Part shown: piece by piece, positions 47,247 to 56,011 of the stretch
Layout: the number at the start of each line of letters is the position of its first letter
Numbering within the stretch: the first letter of the stretch is position 1
Assembly (NCBI GenBank): GCA_963793295.1
Contig: CAWBZX010000037.1
Span: forward strand, 62,001-126,000
Direction: 5' to 3'
Length of the DNA: 64,000 nt
Origin: JAHDHW01 sp963793295
Lineage (GTDB): Bacteria > Bacteroidota > Bacteroidia > Chitinophagales > Saprospiraceae
Position numbers and translations under genes: made by a program
The notes under the pieces: model-generated
Told to the model about the DNA's origin: nothing
Seen by the model: the letters and a program-made list of their open reading frames with translations, nothing else
The model's database searches: none

Positions 47247-48254
47247 ATGCCTCAGGAACTTGCCATAGCCGAAAGAAAACTTGACCAAATGGGATTTTTG
47301 GATATTGAAGTGGATCCCACTTTGGATTTGGTTGAGGAGATCACGAAGCTTAAAAAAGAGAAAAATGCAATCATACTGGCGCATTATTATGTGGATGCGG
47401 AAATCCAGGATATTGCCGACTACATTGGTGATAGTCTGGGGCTTTCCCAAAAAGCAGCAAGTACCGATGCGGAAGTGATCGTTTTTGTAGGTGTTCATTT
47501 TATGGCGGAAACGGCTAAAATGCTTTCCCCTGAAAAAAAAATACTGTTGCCCGATCTTAAAGCAGGGTGTTCTTTGGCGGATTCCTGTCCACCACATCTT
47601 TTTAAAAAATTCAAAGAAAAATATCCAGATCATGTCGTCGTGAGTTATATCAATTGTACAGCGGAGCTAAAGACTTTGACGGATATTTGCTGCACTTCTT
47701 CCAATGCTGTTCATGTGATTAATAGTATTCCAAAAGACAAAGGAATCATCTTTGCTCCTGACCGTAACCTTGGTGCCTTTTTGATAAAAGAAACCGGCCG
47801 AGACCTCGTCCTTTGGAACGGAACCTGCATGGTTCATGAAATATTTTCACACGAAAAAATCACAAAACTGCGATTGCGCCATCCTGATGCAAAATTTATC
47901 GCGCATCCCGAATGCGAGGCTCATATCTTAGACATGGCTGACTTCATTGGTTCAACGAGCGGCTTGTTGAAATACACTAAAGAAACAGATGCCAAAGAAT
48001 TTATCGTTGCTACAGAAGCAGGCATCCTGCATCAAATGGAACTGGCTTCACCAGAAAAAACTTTTATTCCGGCTCCTCCCAATAATATGTGCGCTTGCAA
48101 TGATTGTCCGCACATGAAACGCAACTCGATGGAAAAACTTTATTTGTGTATGAAGTACGAACAACCCGAAATCATTTTACCTGAATGGGTGATTGAAAAA
48201 GGAGTTGCTTCAATTGATCGTATGCTGGAAATTTCTGCAAAAGCAGGGCTTTAA
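47247..48254 (+). CDS. nadA: Quinolinate synthase A
   Basis: The 335-residue enzyme condenses iminoaspartate with dihydroxyacetone phosphate to quinolinate in NAD synthesis. ILAHYYVDAEIQDIADYIGD is the substrate loop. The 4Fe-4S cysteines lie in GCSLADS, GTCMVHE and CACNDCPHMKRN. Length is normal. No nadB or nadC adjoins. It is a single gene, followed by a separate promoter for the next gene. Confidence 0.97.
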   Translation: MPQELAIAERKLDQMGFLDIEVDPTLDLVEEITKLKKEKNAIILAHYYVDAEIQDIADYIGDSLGLSQKAASTDAEVIVFVGVHFMAETAKMLSPEKKILLPDLKAGCSLADSCPPHLFKKFKEKYPDHVVVSYINCTAELKTLTDICCTSSNAVHVINSIPKDKGIIFAPDRNLGAFLIKETGRDLVLWNGTCMVHEIFSHEKITKLRLRHPDAKFIAHPECEAHILDMADFIGSTSGLLKYTKETDAKEFIVATEAGILHQMELASPEKTFIPAPPNNMCACNDCPHMKRNSMEKLYLCMKYEQPEIILPEWVIEKGVASIDRMLEISAKAGL

Positions 48255-48338
48255 TTCTTTTTACACTTACGATTCGCCCATTCCTTGTCTTTTCTTGGTT
48301 AAACATGCATTTTTTAAGCATTCATTTATCATAACAAA

Positions 48339-48369
48339 TTGAGGTTTTGTTCGTTTTATACTAACTTTG
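48339..48369 (+). promoter_or_regulatory. Bacteroidota-type promoter of the DUF6089-like gene
   Basis: TTG at 48339-48341 and TAACTTTG at 48362-48369 are 20 bases apart, a good match to the TTTG/TAnnTTTG consensus. A transcript would begin near 48376. This excludes the in-frame TTG at 48367 as start codon and favours the GTG at 48406. Confidence 0.7.
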
Positions 48370-48405
48370 CCCGCTCGTGAACATACACTCTTAAAAATCT
48401 CAGTT

Positions 48406-49221
48406 GTGAAAAAAACGATATTTACCATACTTTTTGCAATATCCGGCTTGATGGCTTCTGCTCAAATGGGTTGGGAAGCTGGAGGATGGCTTGGTGCCTC
48501 TTATTATTTTGGGGACCTGAACACCAGCTTCAATCTCAGCAGACCAGGCATTGCAGGTGGTTTGATTGGCCGTTGGAATTTCAATGAACGACTTTGCTTA
48601 AAATTTGGAGCTAACTATGGAAACATAAAAGCTTATGATTCTGATTCTGATAACTCCTATGAACAGATAAGAAATCTAAGCTTCAAATCAACGCTTTTTG
48701 ATGGTACCGCTCAATTCGAATTCAACTTTTTGCCTTACATTCATGGTAGTAAAGATAAGTTTTACACGCCTTACCTTTTTGCAGGATTTTCTGTTTTCTA
48801 TTTTAATCCAAAAGCTGAATACAATGGCGAATGGGTTGAGCTACGGCCATTAGGAACAGAGGGACAGTTCAAAGGCGAAGAATATTACACGGTACAGGGA
48901 GCGCTGACTTACGGCGTAGGTTTTAAACTTGATTTAAGCTATGAATGGAGTTTAAATTTCGAGTTAAGTGCCCGACGATTATTTTCTGATTACCTTGATG
49001 ATGTAAGTACGGTTTATCCTGACATGGATGATTTGGAAGCCTTGAGAGGACAGATTGCTGTGGATCTTTCAGATCGGTCCTTAGTCGGTCCAAATGAAAT
49101 CCCTATAGGCCAGCCTGGCCGCCAGCGTGGTGACAAAAACAACAATGATTCTTATGTGATGTTTGGCGTTGGATTGGTTTATTACTTTGGTGATATTCGC
49201 TGCCCGCCTTATTCGAGATAG
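48406..49221 (+). CDS. DUF6089-like outer-membrane protein
   Basis: From GTG 48406 the 271-residue product begins with signal peptide MKKTIFTILFAISGLMASAQ, then MGWEAGGWLGASYYFGDLNT and alternating beta-strands ending YYFGDIRCPPYSR. This is the pattern of the DUF6089/porin-family barrels of Bacteroidota. The start choice is supported by the promoter at 48339-48369. The gene ends at a strong terminator. A passive structural or transport role is likely; the substrate is unknown. Confidence 0.85.
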   Translation: MKKTIFTILFAISGLMASAQMGWEAGGWLGASYYFGDLNTSFNLSRPGIAGGLIGRWNFNERLCLKFGANYGNIKAYDSDSDNSYEQIRNLSFKSTLFDGTAQFEFNFLPYIHGSKDKFYTPYLFAGFSVFYFNPKAEYNGEWVELRPLGTEGQFKGEEYYTVQGALTYGVGFKLDLSYEWSLNFELSARRLFSDYLDDVSTVYPDMDDLEALRGQIAVDLSDRSLVGPNEIPIGQPGRQRGDKNNNDSYVMFGVGLVYYFGDIRCPPYSR

Positions 49222-49248
49222 ATTGATAAGAAGTTTATATTTATTCAA

Positions 49249-49297
49249 AATAATAACAAAACCCCGTTGATTTAGTCAACGGGGTTTTGTTATTATT
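49249..49297. terminator. Strong bidirectional terminator
   Basis: A perfect 22-bp inverted repeat (arms 49249-49270 and 49276-49297, loop TTTAG) with a GC-rich core ACCCCGTTGA and A/T flanks. It sits between convergent genes and can end both. Confidence 0.92.
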
Positions 49298-49338
49298 AAA
49301 TTCTCTGAGTACTAAGTAATATCTAGCATTTACTTTTT

Positions 49339-50934
49339 TCAATGCTCCGCGGTCATCTCCTCATCGTTTGATAACATTTTCGCCAATTCTATCAATCGAA
49401 GAAATTCATTGCGATAACCGTCGACATCTTCACCTTTTGCACTTCGGGCCAGTTCCCCGACACTGTCATAAGTTGCCTCTCCTTTGTGTTTGGAATTTCG
49501 TAATAACATACCAAAGCTTGCTACTGCCGCTGAAAAACGGAAATTGTCAGAAGTCTCCTTCAGTTTTAATCCATGATCACGGGCAGTTAGTTCAAACAGC
49601 TGGCTCTCATCAGATTCGGGGGCTTTGAACCGGAGCTTGATCGTCATCAAATCGGGATCATTTGAAGCGCTGGTTTTTAGATTACGATCCTGATACTTTA
49701 ATTCATCGACGCTGGTTGACTTCGTTTCCTCTAAATCGGTGGAAATAATTTCATACAATGCGGTAACAGTATGTCCTGCACCGAGATCGCCCGAATCCTT
49801 TTTATCATCATTAAAATCCTCATCTTTTAAAATGCGGTTTTCATAACCAATCAGGCGATACTCTATTACATGAGCAGGATTAAATTCAATTTGAAGCTTT
49901 ACATCTTTTGCTATAGTGTATAGTGTGCTGGTTATTTCGTTGACGAGTACTTTTCGGGCTTCATTGATGTTGTCGATATAAGCGTAATTGCCATTGCCGT
50001 TATCCGCTAATTTTTCCATTTTGGAATCTTTATAATTACCGGTTCCAAAACCTAATATCGAAAGAGAAATACCTTTTCCCCGTTTTTCTTCAATGATTTG
50101 CACCAGCTCGGAATCACTGCTCTGCCCTACATTAAAATCTCCGTCGGTAGCTAATATCACCCGGTTATTTCCTTCTTTTATGAAATTTGCTTCCGCGATT
50201 TTATAGGCCAAATGAATCCCTTCAGCACCAGCAGTACTCCCTCCTGCGCTCAATTCATCCAAAGCCAGACTTATTGCCCTTTTTTCAGATCCGGGTGTTG
50301 AAGGAAGTACCACTCCAGAAGCTCCGGCGTAAACTACAATAGCTACATGATCTTCTGCTCTGAGCTCTTTAATCAATAATTTAAATGCGTTTTTTAGTAA
50401 GGGTAATTTATTGGGAGCATCCATCGATCCTGACACATCAAGCAAAAAAACCAAATTCGTGGGCGGCATATTTTCTTTTGGAATATCACGGGCCTGTAAT
50501 CCAATATGCACTAATCGGTGTGAAGTATTCCAAGGGCATTCGGATATCTCGGTGTTTAAGGTAAAAGGATATTTCCCTTCAGGTTGTGGATAATCATAAT
50601 TGAAATAATTGATAAACTCCTCCACTCTAACAGCATCTCTCGGTGGCATCGTCCCTTGCATCAAAAATCTTCGAGCATTGCTGTATGAAGCATTGTCCAC
50701 ATCAATCCCAAAAGTAGAAAGTGGTGTTTTTAATGCAGAACGAAAATCATTTTCGACAATCAAATCGTACTGTTCAGTATTCATAACTGGTTGCTCTAAT
50801 TCCATAAATTCCACATAACCTCCCGGGAGGGCTTCCTCCGATAACGAATAAACATTGTATTTTTTATTGCCGTTGTAATTATGACAAGCTGTGATAGAAA
50901 AAATGACCAAGAGAGCTAATAATCGGAGTTTCAT
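49339..50934 (-). CDS. VWA-domain lipoprotein (YfbK-like, DUF3520)
   Basis: ATG 50934 gives 531 residues with lipoprotein signal MKLRLLALLVIFSITAC (Cys17). A von Willebrand-like N-terminal part (STFGIDVDNASYSNARRFL, VEEFINYFNYDYP) precedes the VWA domain. That domain has MIDAS residues DVSGSM, Thr in GGSTAGAEG and Asp in LATDGDFNVG. The C-terminal third is DUF3520. YfbK-type proteins are envelope proteins of unknown role. It is 14 kb from the MoxR operon and is not its natural partner. Confidence 0.9.
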   Translation of the reverse strand: MKLRLLALLVIFSITACHNYNGNKKYNVYSLSEEALPGGYVEFMELEQPVMNTEQYDLIVENDFRSALKTPLSTFGIDVDNASYSNARRFLMQGTMPPRDAVRVEEFINYFNYDYPQPEGKYPFTLNTEISECPWNTSHRLVHIGLQARDIPKENMPPTNLVFLLDVSGSMDAPNKLPLLKNAFKLLIKELRAEDHVAIVVYAGASGVVLPSTPGSEKRAISLALDELSAGGSTAGAEGIHLAYKIAEANFIKEGNNRVILATDGDFNVGQSSDSELVQIIEEKRGKGISLSILGFGTGNYKDSKMEKLADNGNGNYAYIDNINEARKVLVNEITSTLYTIAKDVKLQIEFNPAHVIEYRLIGYENRILKDEDFNDDKKDSGDLGAGHTVTALYEIISTDLEETKSTSVDELKYQDRNLKTSASNDPDLMTIKLRFKAPESDESQLFELTARDHGLKLKETSDNFRFSAAVASFGMLLRNSKHKGEATYDSVGELARSAKGEDVDGYRNEFLRLIELAKMLSNDEEMTAEH

Positions 50935-51044
50935 TATTTTTGGTTTTTTATGATAAAAAAGAATCAAAAAGGAAAGCAACTATAAAACTTATGATGCAGA
51001 ATTGGTTAATTTTGGTGTGTTTGTGGATTTTATAAATAAACAAA

Positions 51045-51455
51045 ATGATTCGACAAATTAATTTTTCTCTTCCTGCTTTTTCAAGAGGATTTCATTTGAT
51101 CACGGAAGAAGTGATGAGCCAATTAGAGCTTTTACCAAAAACCGGAATGCTAAATTTGTTTATCAAACACACTTCGGCAGGATTGACTATCAATGAAAAT
51201 GCAGATCCTTCGGTTCGAGTAGACTTTGAAAATATTTTTAACAAACTCGTGCCTGAAAATTTGCCGTTTCTGACGCACACTATGGAAGGCCCTGATGATA
51301 TGCCGGCTCATATCAAAACAGCTATGGTTGGCACCTCTGTTACGATTCCAATTTCAAATGGTAGACTCAACCTCGGAACCTGGCAAGGTATCTATCTCTG
51401 TGAGTTTAGAAATCATGGAGGCAACAGAAAATTAGTCGCAACGATTTATAGTTGA
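51045..51455 (+). CDS. yjbQ: YjbQ/UPF0047 family protein
   Basis: The 136-residue protein shows the family marks HTSAGLTINENADPSVRVDF, then HTMEGPDDMPAHIKTAMVGT and GTWQGIYLCEFRNHGG. Conserved His residues sit in each. YjbQ folds as a small trimeric beta-barrel and has been reported to have weak thiamine-phosphate synthase activity; its main role is uncertain. No thiamine genes adjoin. ATG 51045 fits the usual start. Confidence 0.93.
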   Translation: MIRQINFSLPAFSRGFHLITEEVMSQLELLPKTGMLNLFIKHTSAGLTINENADPSVRVDFENIFNKLVPENLPFLTHTMEGPDDMPAHIKTAMVGTSVTIPISNGRLNLGTWQGIYLCEFRNHGGNRKLVATIYS

Positions 51456-51491
51456 AATGGAGTTATTCTTTTATAAAAAATAGCAGATCAA

Positions 51492-51522
51492 TTCCCTTTT
51501 CCTAACAGCATTTCTAACTTTG
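51492..51522 (+). promoter_or_regulatory. Probable promoter of the LysE-type gene
   Basis: TAACTTTG at 51515-51522 matches the -7 consensus; TTC at 51492-51494, 20 bases upstream, is a one-base variant of TTG. A transcript from about 51530 would give a leader of about 33 bases before the TTG start at 51563. Confidence 0.55.
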
Positions 51523-51562
51523 CATCTCAACGCATAAAAGGTCACTTTAAAATAGTTGCATT

Positions 51563-52186
51563 TTGAACGCTTCCCACCTCTTCAAAGGAATTATGTTAGG
51601 TCTGTTGCTCAGTATCATGGTTGGGCCAATAGTATTTGCATTGATCCAGGCTGGAATTGAACGAGGTTTCAGAGCTGGTGCAATGATTGGTTTTGGTATC
51701 TGGATAAGCGACTTGATTTATATTTTATTCGCCTATTTTGGCATTTCTTATCTTTTGACAATTCTGGAGTGGGATGGATTTGAGTTGACCTTGGGTATCG
51801 CTGGAGGCCTTGTACTTATTTTAACAGGTATTCTTACTATTCTTAAAAAGCCTCCTGAAATTGGTAAATCCTCTTCCATTTCGGGTTCTTATTTGGCTTT
51901 ATGGTTCAAAGGGTTTATTATCAATACCCTTAATCCTTTCACTGTTTTTTTCTGGGCAACTGTCATGACAACTATCGTCGCTAAAAATGAAATCGATGGT
52001 CAGGGAGCAGTTTTTTTCTTCGGTGGTATATTAGGGACCGTTATCACTACGGATGCCCTGAAAGTACTACTGGCCAAATCAATTCGGCGATGGTTGAAAC
52101 CTAAGCATATCCTTTGGACCAGACGTATTTCGGGAATCGCCTTGGTTGTTTTCGGAATTGTACTAATGGTGAGGGTGGTGATATAA
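51563..52186 (+). CDS. LysE-family amino-acid exporter
   Basis: The 207-residue membrane protein has about six hydrophobic helices. The opening GIMLGLLLSIMVGPIVFALI, the GFRAGAMIGFGIWISDLIYI segment and FIINTLNPFTVFFWATVM are typical of the LysE/RhtB superfamily. It should export an amino acid or similar small molecule. The TTG at 51563 gives the usual short leader; an ATG at 51593 would leave no residues before helix 1. The next stretch is an 8-bp tandem array. Confidence 0.88.
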   Translation: MNASHLFKGIMLGLLLSIMVGPIVFALIQAGIERGFRAGAMIGFGIWISDLIYILFAYFGISYLLTILEWDGFELTLGIAGGLVLILTGILTILKKPPEIGKSSSISGSYLALWFKGFIINTLNPFTVFFWATVMTTIVAKNEIDGQGAVFFFGGILGTVITTDALKVLLAKSIRRWLKPKHILWTRRISGIALVVFGIVLMVRVVI

Positions 52187-52198
52187 AAGAGGTTATGA

Positions 52199-52262
52199 GT
52201 TAGTGGGTTAGTGGGTTAGTGGGTTAGTGGGTTAGTGGGTTAGTGGGTTAGTGGGTTAGTGG
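52199..52262 (+). repeat. Tandem array: eight perfect copies of GTTAGTGG
   Basis: Sixty-four bases are made of exactly eight head-to-tail GTTAGTGG units. They start 13 bases after the LysE stop and end 55 bases before the four-helix-bundle gene. The unit is not a multiple of three and there is no spacer, so it is neither coding nor CRISPR. Perfect identity suggests recent expansion. Confidence 0.95.
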
Positions 52263-52317
52263 GAAAATATTTTTTATGGAATTTTGTTTTTTTTAAGTCT
52301 TATTATAAAAAGATAAA

Positions 52318-52689
52318 ATGGAACAAATTGCATTTAATGAACTTTTCAGGAAAAAAACGAAACAATTAGCCCTTTCAATAATGAGGTTTTATTCTAACTT
52401 ATCGAAAAATGATGAAGTCCGAATAATTGGTAAACAATTGATAAGATCATCAACTTCTGTGGCAGCTAATTTCAGAGCAGTTTGCGTTGCAAGGTCTGTT
52501 AAAGAGAGGTATTCCAAATTGTGTATCGTAGTGGAAGAAGCAGATGAGACTTTATTTTGGCTAGAATTATTAGCAGAAAGTCATTTGAAAATAAACATTC
52601 CAGATCATTTAATAAAGGAAGCATTAGAAATTTCAAAAGTAATGTCATCTTGTAAAAAAGGAATTAAAGCTAAACTTTCCAGCCCCTAA
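52318..52689 (+). CDS. Four-helix-bundle protein (S23/IVP family)
   Basis: The 123-residue helical protein contains RSSTSVAANFRAVCVARSVK and KLCIVVEEADETLFWLELLA, the signature of the four-helix-bundle (23S rRNA intervening-sequence) family. That family is structurally related to the accessory protein Avd of diversity-generating retroelements. No reverse transcriptase or template repeat is nearby. It is preceded by the (GTTAGTGG)8 array and followed by a TTAG-complementary low-complexity tail (CTAATCTACTAACC, CTTCTAACATACTACC, 52686-52735). A mobile or repeat-associated cassette is suspected; the function is unknown. Confidence 0.88.
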   Translation: MEQIAFNELFRKKTKQLALSIMRFYSNLSKNDEVRIIGKQLIRSSTSVAANFRAVCVARSVKERYSKLCIVVEEADETLFWLELLAESHLKINIPDHLIKEALEISKVMSSCKKGIKAKLSSP

Positions 52690-52721
52690 TCTACTAACCA
52701 TATTACCTTCTAACATACTAC

Positions 52722-53441
52722 CTATCTACTAAAAAGATTGTACTTCAAAACACACCAAATCGCGCGAAGGCCATCCTGCCAACCGATTTTTTTACCTTCT
52801 TCATAAGAACGGCCGTAGTAGGAAATCCCCACTTCATAAATCCTGATATTTTTGATTCGGGCAATTTTTGCGGTTACTTCCGGTTCAAAGCCAAAGCGTT
52901 TTTCTTTAAGTTCAAGACTTTGGATCATCTTGGTTTTGAACAATTTATAACACGTTTCCATATCTGTGAGATTGAGATCGGTAAACATGTTTGAGAGCAT
53001 TGTCAGCCAGCGATTGCCGATAGAATGCCAAAAGAACATAATCCGATGCGGACTCCCACCCATAAACCGTGAACCATAAACGACATCTGCGTGACCTTCG
53101 ACCATTGGCTTGAGTAAAAGATTGTATTCCTCGGGATCATATTCTAAATCGGCATCCTGTACGATCAGATAATCTCCTGTAGCTCCTTTGATGCATTGAT
53201 GTAAGGCCGCACCTTTTCCCTGGTTATGATCTAATTTGAAATATTGGATGGAAAGATCCGGATTTTCTGCCAAGTACTTTTCGATAGCTTCAGCAGTGCC
53301 ATCAGTCGAGCAGTCATCAGTAATGATGATCTCCTTTTCAATACCATTGATCAATTTGACAGCCTTGATTTTATCGAGGATCAAATCAATGGTGTTGGCT
53401 TCATTATAAGCCGGTATGATGATGGAAAGTTTTTTGCTCAT
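52722..53441 (-). CDS. Family 2 glycosyltransferase, DPM1-like
   Basis: ATG 53441 gives 239 residues starting MSKKLSIIIPAYNEANTIDL. ITDDCSTDGT, the DADLEYDPEEY metal motif (QDADLEY), VVYGSRFMGG and a late RSYEEGKKIGWQDGLRAIW follow. This matches dolichol/polyprenyl-phosphate mannosyltransferases and related bacterial enzymes that load a sugar onto a lipid carrier. There are no C-terminal membrane helices, so it is the short soluble type. It is the first gene on the minus strand after the four-helix-bundle cassette; its partners are not adjacent. Confidence 0.92.
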   Translation of the reverse strand: MSKKLSIIIPAYNEANTIDLILDKIKAVKLINGIEKEIIITDDCSTDGTAEAIEKYLAENPDLSIQYFKLDHNQGKGAALHQCIKGATGDYLIVQDADLEYDPEEYNLLLKPMVEGHADVVYGSRFMGGSPHRIMFFWHSIGNRWLTMLSNMFTDLNLTDMETCYKLFKTKMIQSLELKEKRFGFEPEVTAKIARIKNIRIYEVGISYYGRSYEEGKKIGWQDGLRAIWCVLKYNLFSR

Positions 53442-53611
53442 TGAGGCAACAAATTTCAACAATCATTTTTAAAAATGGAAATTTAATTTCTAAGAGCCGT
53501 TTAAAAAATAAATCCGACATTTTATATTTAGATGAAAGCTGAACGACCAAAGGGTAGTAAAGATGAGCCTAAATTTAAAATTGAAAAGAGGATTTTATTT
53601 TTTGAATAATA

Positions 53612-54658
53612 CTAAATGGTGATTTCGGATACTGTTACAACTTTTTTGTCAATAATTTTGAACCAAAGCGGCGGAATAAGCGAAATGATTATTGCAGTTG
53701 GGTAACCAAAAGGAAGTTGTGGACTTTCGTCAAAATGTCGTAACAACTGATATTTACGTGTGGCTTTATAATGATGGTCAGAGTGTCTTGTCAATTCATA
53801 AAGAAATATGCGGCCAAGCTCAAAATTTGAATTCCAGGAGTGATGCGGAGCTACATTTTCATAACGCCCCGATGTTAATTTTTTACGGCGCAATCCATAA
53901 TGTTCCACATAGTTGACTGTTTCTAAAAGTAGGAAACCAACGACCGCAATTGCAATTGCAAATACAATAATATTCCAGCCAAAAACCAAACCTATGATCA
54001 AAAGATACGCAACTTGAATAATTTGAAAACGAATCATTTCATTGCTCCAGCCAAAAATATTTTTACCAATTTTTCGGAGTCGTTCGGCTTCCAGTCGCCA
54101 GGCATGGACATAAGCTTGGGAGACGGAGCGCAGCCAAAATGAATAAAGATTTTCGCCCTTTCGGGCAGAAGAAGGATCCTCATCTGTCGCCACGTTTCTG
54201 TGGTGCCCGCGATTGTGCTCAATATTGAAATGCATATAAAGCGCCGACATCAACAATGTTTTTGCCATCAATAATTCGTACCAGGTGGAACGATGCCCCA
54301 ACTCATGTGCTACATTGATACCAACCGTCCCGACAATCAATCCTACATTTAAAGTCATTGCTACTTTTTCAAATCCAGTCAAGCCCCCCGCTTGTAAAGT
54401 GGAGAAGAAATACCACAACAAAGTAAAAAGGAGTGGAACGTTCAAATACAAAAGCCAATCAAAAAACATGGATTTTGATTTTCGCTGTTCTTCTTTTGGA
54501 CTTAAGTTTTCTGTGGAATTGGGCGTAAAAAATTCGACTATCGGAATGATTAAAAAACCAACGTAAACCGAACCCAGGGACCAAATTCCACCCAGATAAA
54601 TTCCTGCAAAAGCAGCTATGGGAGCAATGTAGGCAAATAAATATTTAGCGTCTTTCAT
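53612..54658 (-). CDS. AlkB-type membrane di-iron monooxygenase
   Basis: The 348-residue membrane enzyme has all four His clusters of the alkane hydroxylase family: HELGHR, HNRGHHRNV, NYVEHYGL and LTRHSDHH. Hydrophobic helices lie between them. It should insert oxygen at a terminal carbon of an alkane or fatty chain, with electrons from rubredoxin or ferredoxin. None of those donors is encoded beside it; the PaaE-like reductase at 62.7 kb is a possible but distant source. The 193-base upstream gap holds TACTCGCTACTCG low-complexity sequence. Confidence 0.94.
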   Translation of the reverse strand: MKDAKYLFAYIAPIAAFAGIYLGGIWSLGSVYVGFLIIPIVEFFTPNSTENLSPKEEQRKSKSMFFDWLLYLNVPLLFTLLWYFFSTLQAGGLTGFEKVAMTLNVGLIVGTVGINVAHELGHRSTWYELLMAKTLLMSALYMHFNIEHNRGHHRNVATDEDPSSARKGENLYSFWLRSVSQAYVHAWRLEAERLRKIGKNIFGWSNEMIRFQIIQVAYLLIIGLVFGWNIIVFAIAIAVVGFLLLETVNYVEHYGLRRKKLTSGRYENVAPHHSWNSNFELGRIFLYELTRHSDHHYKATRKYQLLRHFDESPQLPFGYPTAIIISLIPPLWFKIIDKKVVTVSEITI

Positions 54659-54851
54659 GTTTCAGTCGTCAGTGATGAGTAGTCAGAAAAACGTTTGAAA
54701 ATACTGCCTACTCGCTACTCGTTCCTTAGTTAAGAATTCTCTCCCCTAAAAATACTAAATTCCACAAAGGAAAGAAAGTAGAAAAAAATTGAAATAAATT
54801 TGAACCTGAAACGGGATAAGGTGTAAATAATATAAATCAACCCTAAAATTC

Positions 54852-56009
54852 ATGCAGCGATTTTTATTTTTATTGGCTTTTATATTTCCGTTGTTCTGTT
54901 TAAATGCTCAACCGGATGCTGTGCCTGAAACCATTTATTCAGTGACCAAAGTCCATAAATCCCTGGATTATTACAAAACGCAGGCGAAGCTTTGGGAAAA
55001 GGAAATTCAAAAAAACAGTAAAAACACTGGCGCCTGGTTCAACTTTTTCACGGCAGCACGCATGGCAAATGCCTTTACTCCTGCCGGACAAGATCGCCCC
55101 TATGATATGAATGAAATTGCTGAAAACATAGAAGCAAATATTCCAAATACATTTGAATCTCAATATCTCCTATTTTGGAAAAACAATCCTTCTTCAGAAG
55201 CATACGACCATCTGCAAAAGGCATACGAAATGGCTTCGGATCGCTACGAAACCTATCACGATTTTATAACGAAAGCTGAATTTGAGCGGGATACTACTTC
55301 GATTAAAAAGTTTAGTACGCTTTGGTATCATCACGAGTTTTATTCCCCGGGCATCACCAACTGGAACTACAATGTACTTATGTCTGTAGAACCAAATGCG
55401 ATTTTAGTGACCCAAGGAGATAATGATACTTATCCGCTTTGGTTGTTACAATATTTAAAAAATGTACGTCGGGATGTATGTATTTTGAATGCACACATAC
55501 TCCTTTACGATGATTACAGGAAAACGATTTTTGAAGAACTCGGTATTCCTCTGTTTGAAAAAACAATCAAAGATTTTGATTCAAGAACAGCTTATTTCAA
55601 TGCAATTTCTGAACATGTGGTGAAAAATGCACCCAGACCAGTTTATCTCGGATTGAGCCTCCCACAGGATTTACGTGACAACTGGGATGAAAACTTATAT
55701 TTGACCGGTTTAACTTTCAAATACAGCGAAAAAGAGTTTGACAACAAGGCGGTTATCAGAAATAATTTTGAAAATAAATTTTTAATCGATTACCTTAAAT
55801 TCAGCTTTGAGGATGATTTTAGCGAATCGGTAGTTCGTTTTATGAATCAGCAATACATCCCTTGCCTGACCGTTTTACACGAACATTATCAGCTGAGCGG
55901 GGAGATTCAAAAAGCACAGGAAGTGGAAAAGATTTTGATGAAAATAGCAAAGGAAAGTGATCGTGAAGAGGAGATTGCTCTTTTTTTAAATAAAACTGAA
56001 AAACAATAG
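54852..56009 (+). CDS. Secreted protein resembling the soluble tail of DUF2723 proteins
   Basis: The 385-residue product has a signal peptide (MQRFLFLLAFIFPLFCLNAQ) and no further membrane helices. Residues about 175-215 read LMSVEPNAILVTQGDNDTYP, then LWLLQYLKNVRRDVCILNAH. This is very close to the GDNDT[FY]PLWYLQ segment of the DUF2723 (GT117-like) membrane proteins, but without their multi-helix N-terminus. The preceding region is helical, TPR-like (NTGAWFNFFTAARMANAF). It lies two bases before an ECF sigma gene, suggesting a shared transcript. The function is unknown. Confidence 0.72.
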   Translation: MQRFLFLLAFIFPLFCLNAQPDAVPETIYSVTKVHKSLDYYKTQAKLWEKEIQKNSKNTGAWFNFFTAARMANAFTPAGQDRPYDMNEIAENIEANIPNTFESQYLLFWKNNPSSEAYDHLQKAYEMASDRYETYHDFITKAEFERDTTSIKKFSTLWYHHEFYSPGITNWNYNVLMSVEPNAILVTQGDNDTYPLWLLQYLKNVRRDVCILNAHILLYDDYRKTIFEELGIPLFEKTIKDFDSRTAYFNAISEHVVKNAPRPVYLGLSLPQDLRDNWDENLYLTGLTFKYSEKEFDNKAVIRNNFENKFLIDYLKFSFEDDFSESVVRFMNQQYIPCLTVLHEHYQLSGEIQKAQEVEKILMKIAKESDREEEIALFLNKTEKQ

Positions 56010-56011
56010 TT

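Noticed and set aside
49339..50934. VWA lipoprotein as partner of the MoxR operon
   Set aside because: It is a YfbK-type lipoprotein with its own family context, 14 kb away and on the other strand. The usual partner is a soluble VWA protein.
52199..52262. Possible CRISPR array
   Set aside because: The unit is 8 bases with no spacers and no cas genes nearby. It is a simple tandem repeat.
52318..52689. Diversity-generating retroelement
   Set aside because: The four-helix-bundle protein is Avd-like, but no reverse transcriptase, template repeat or variable target gene is present in the window.
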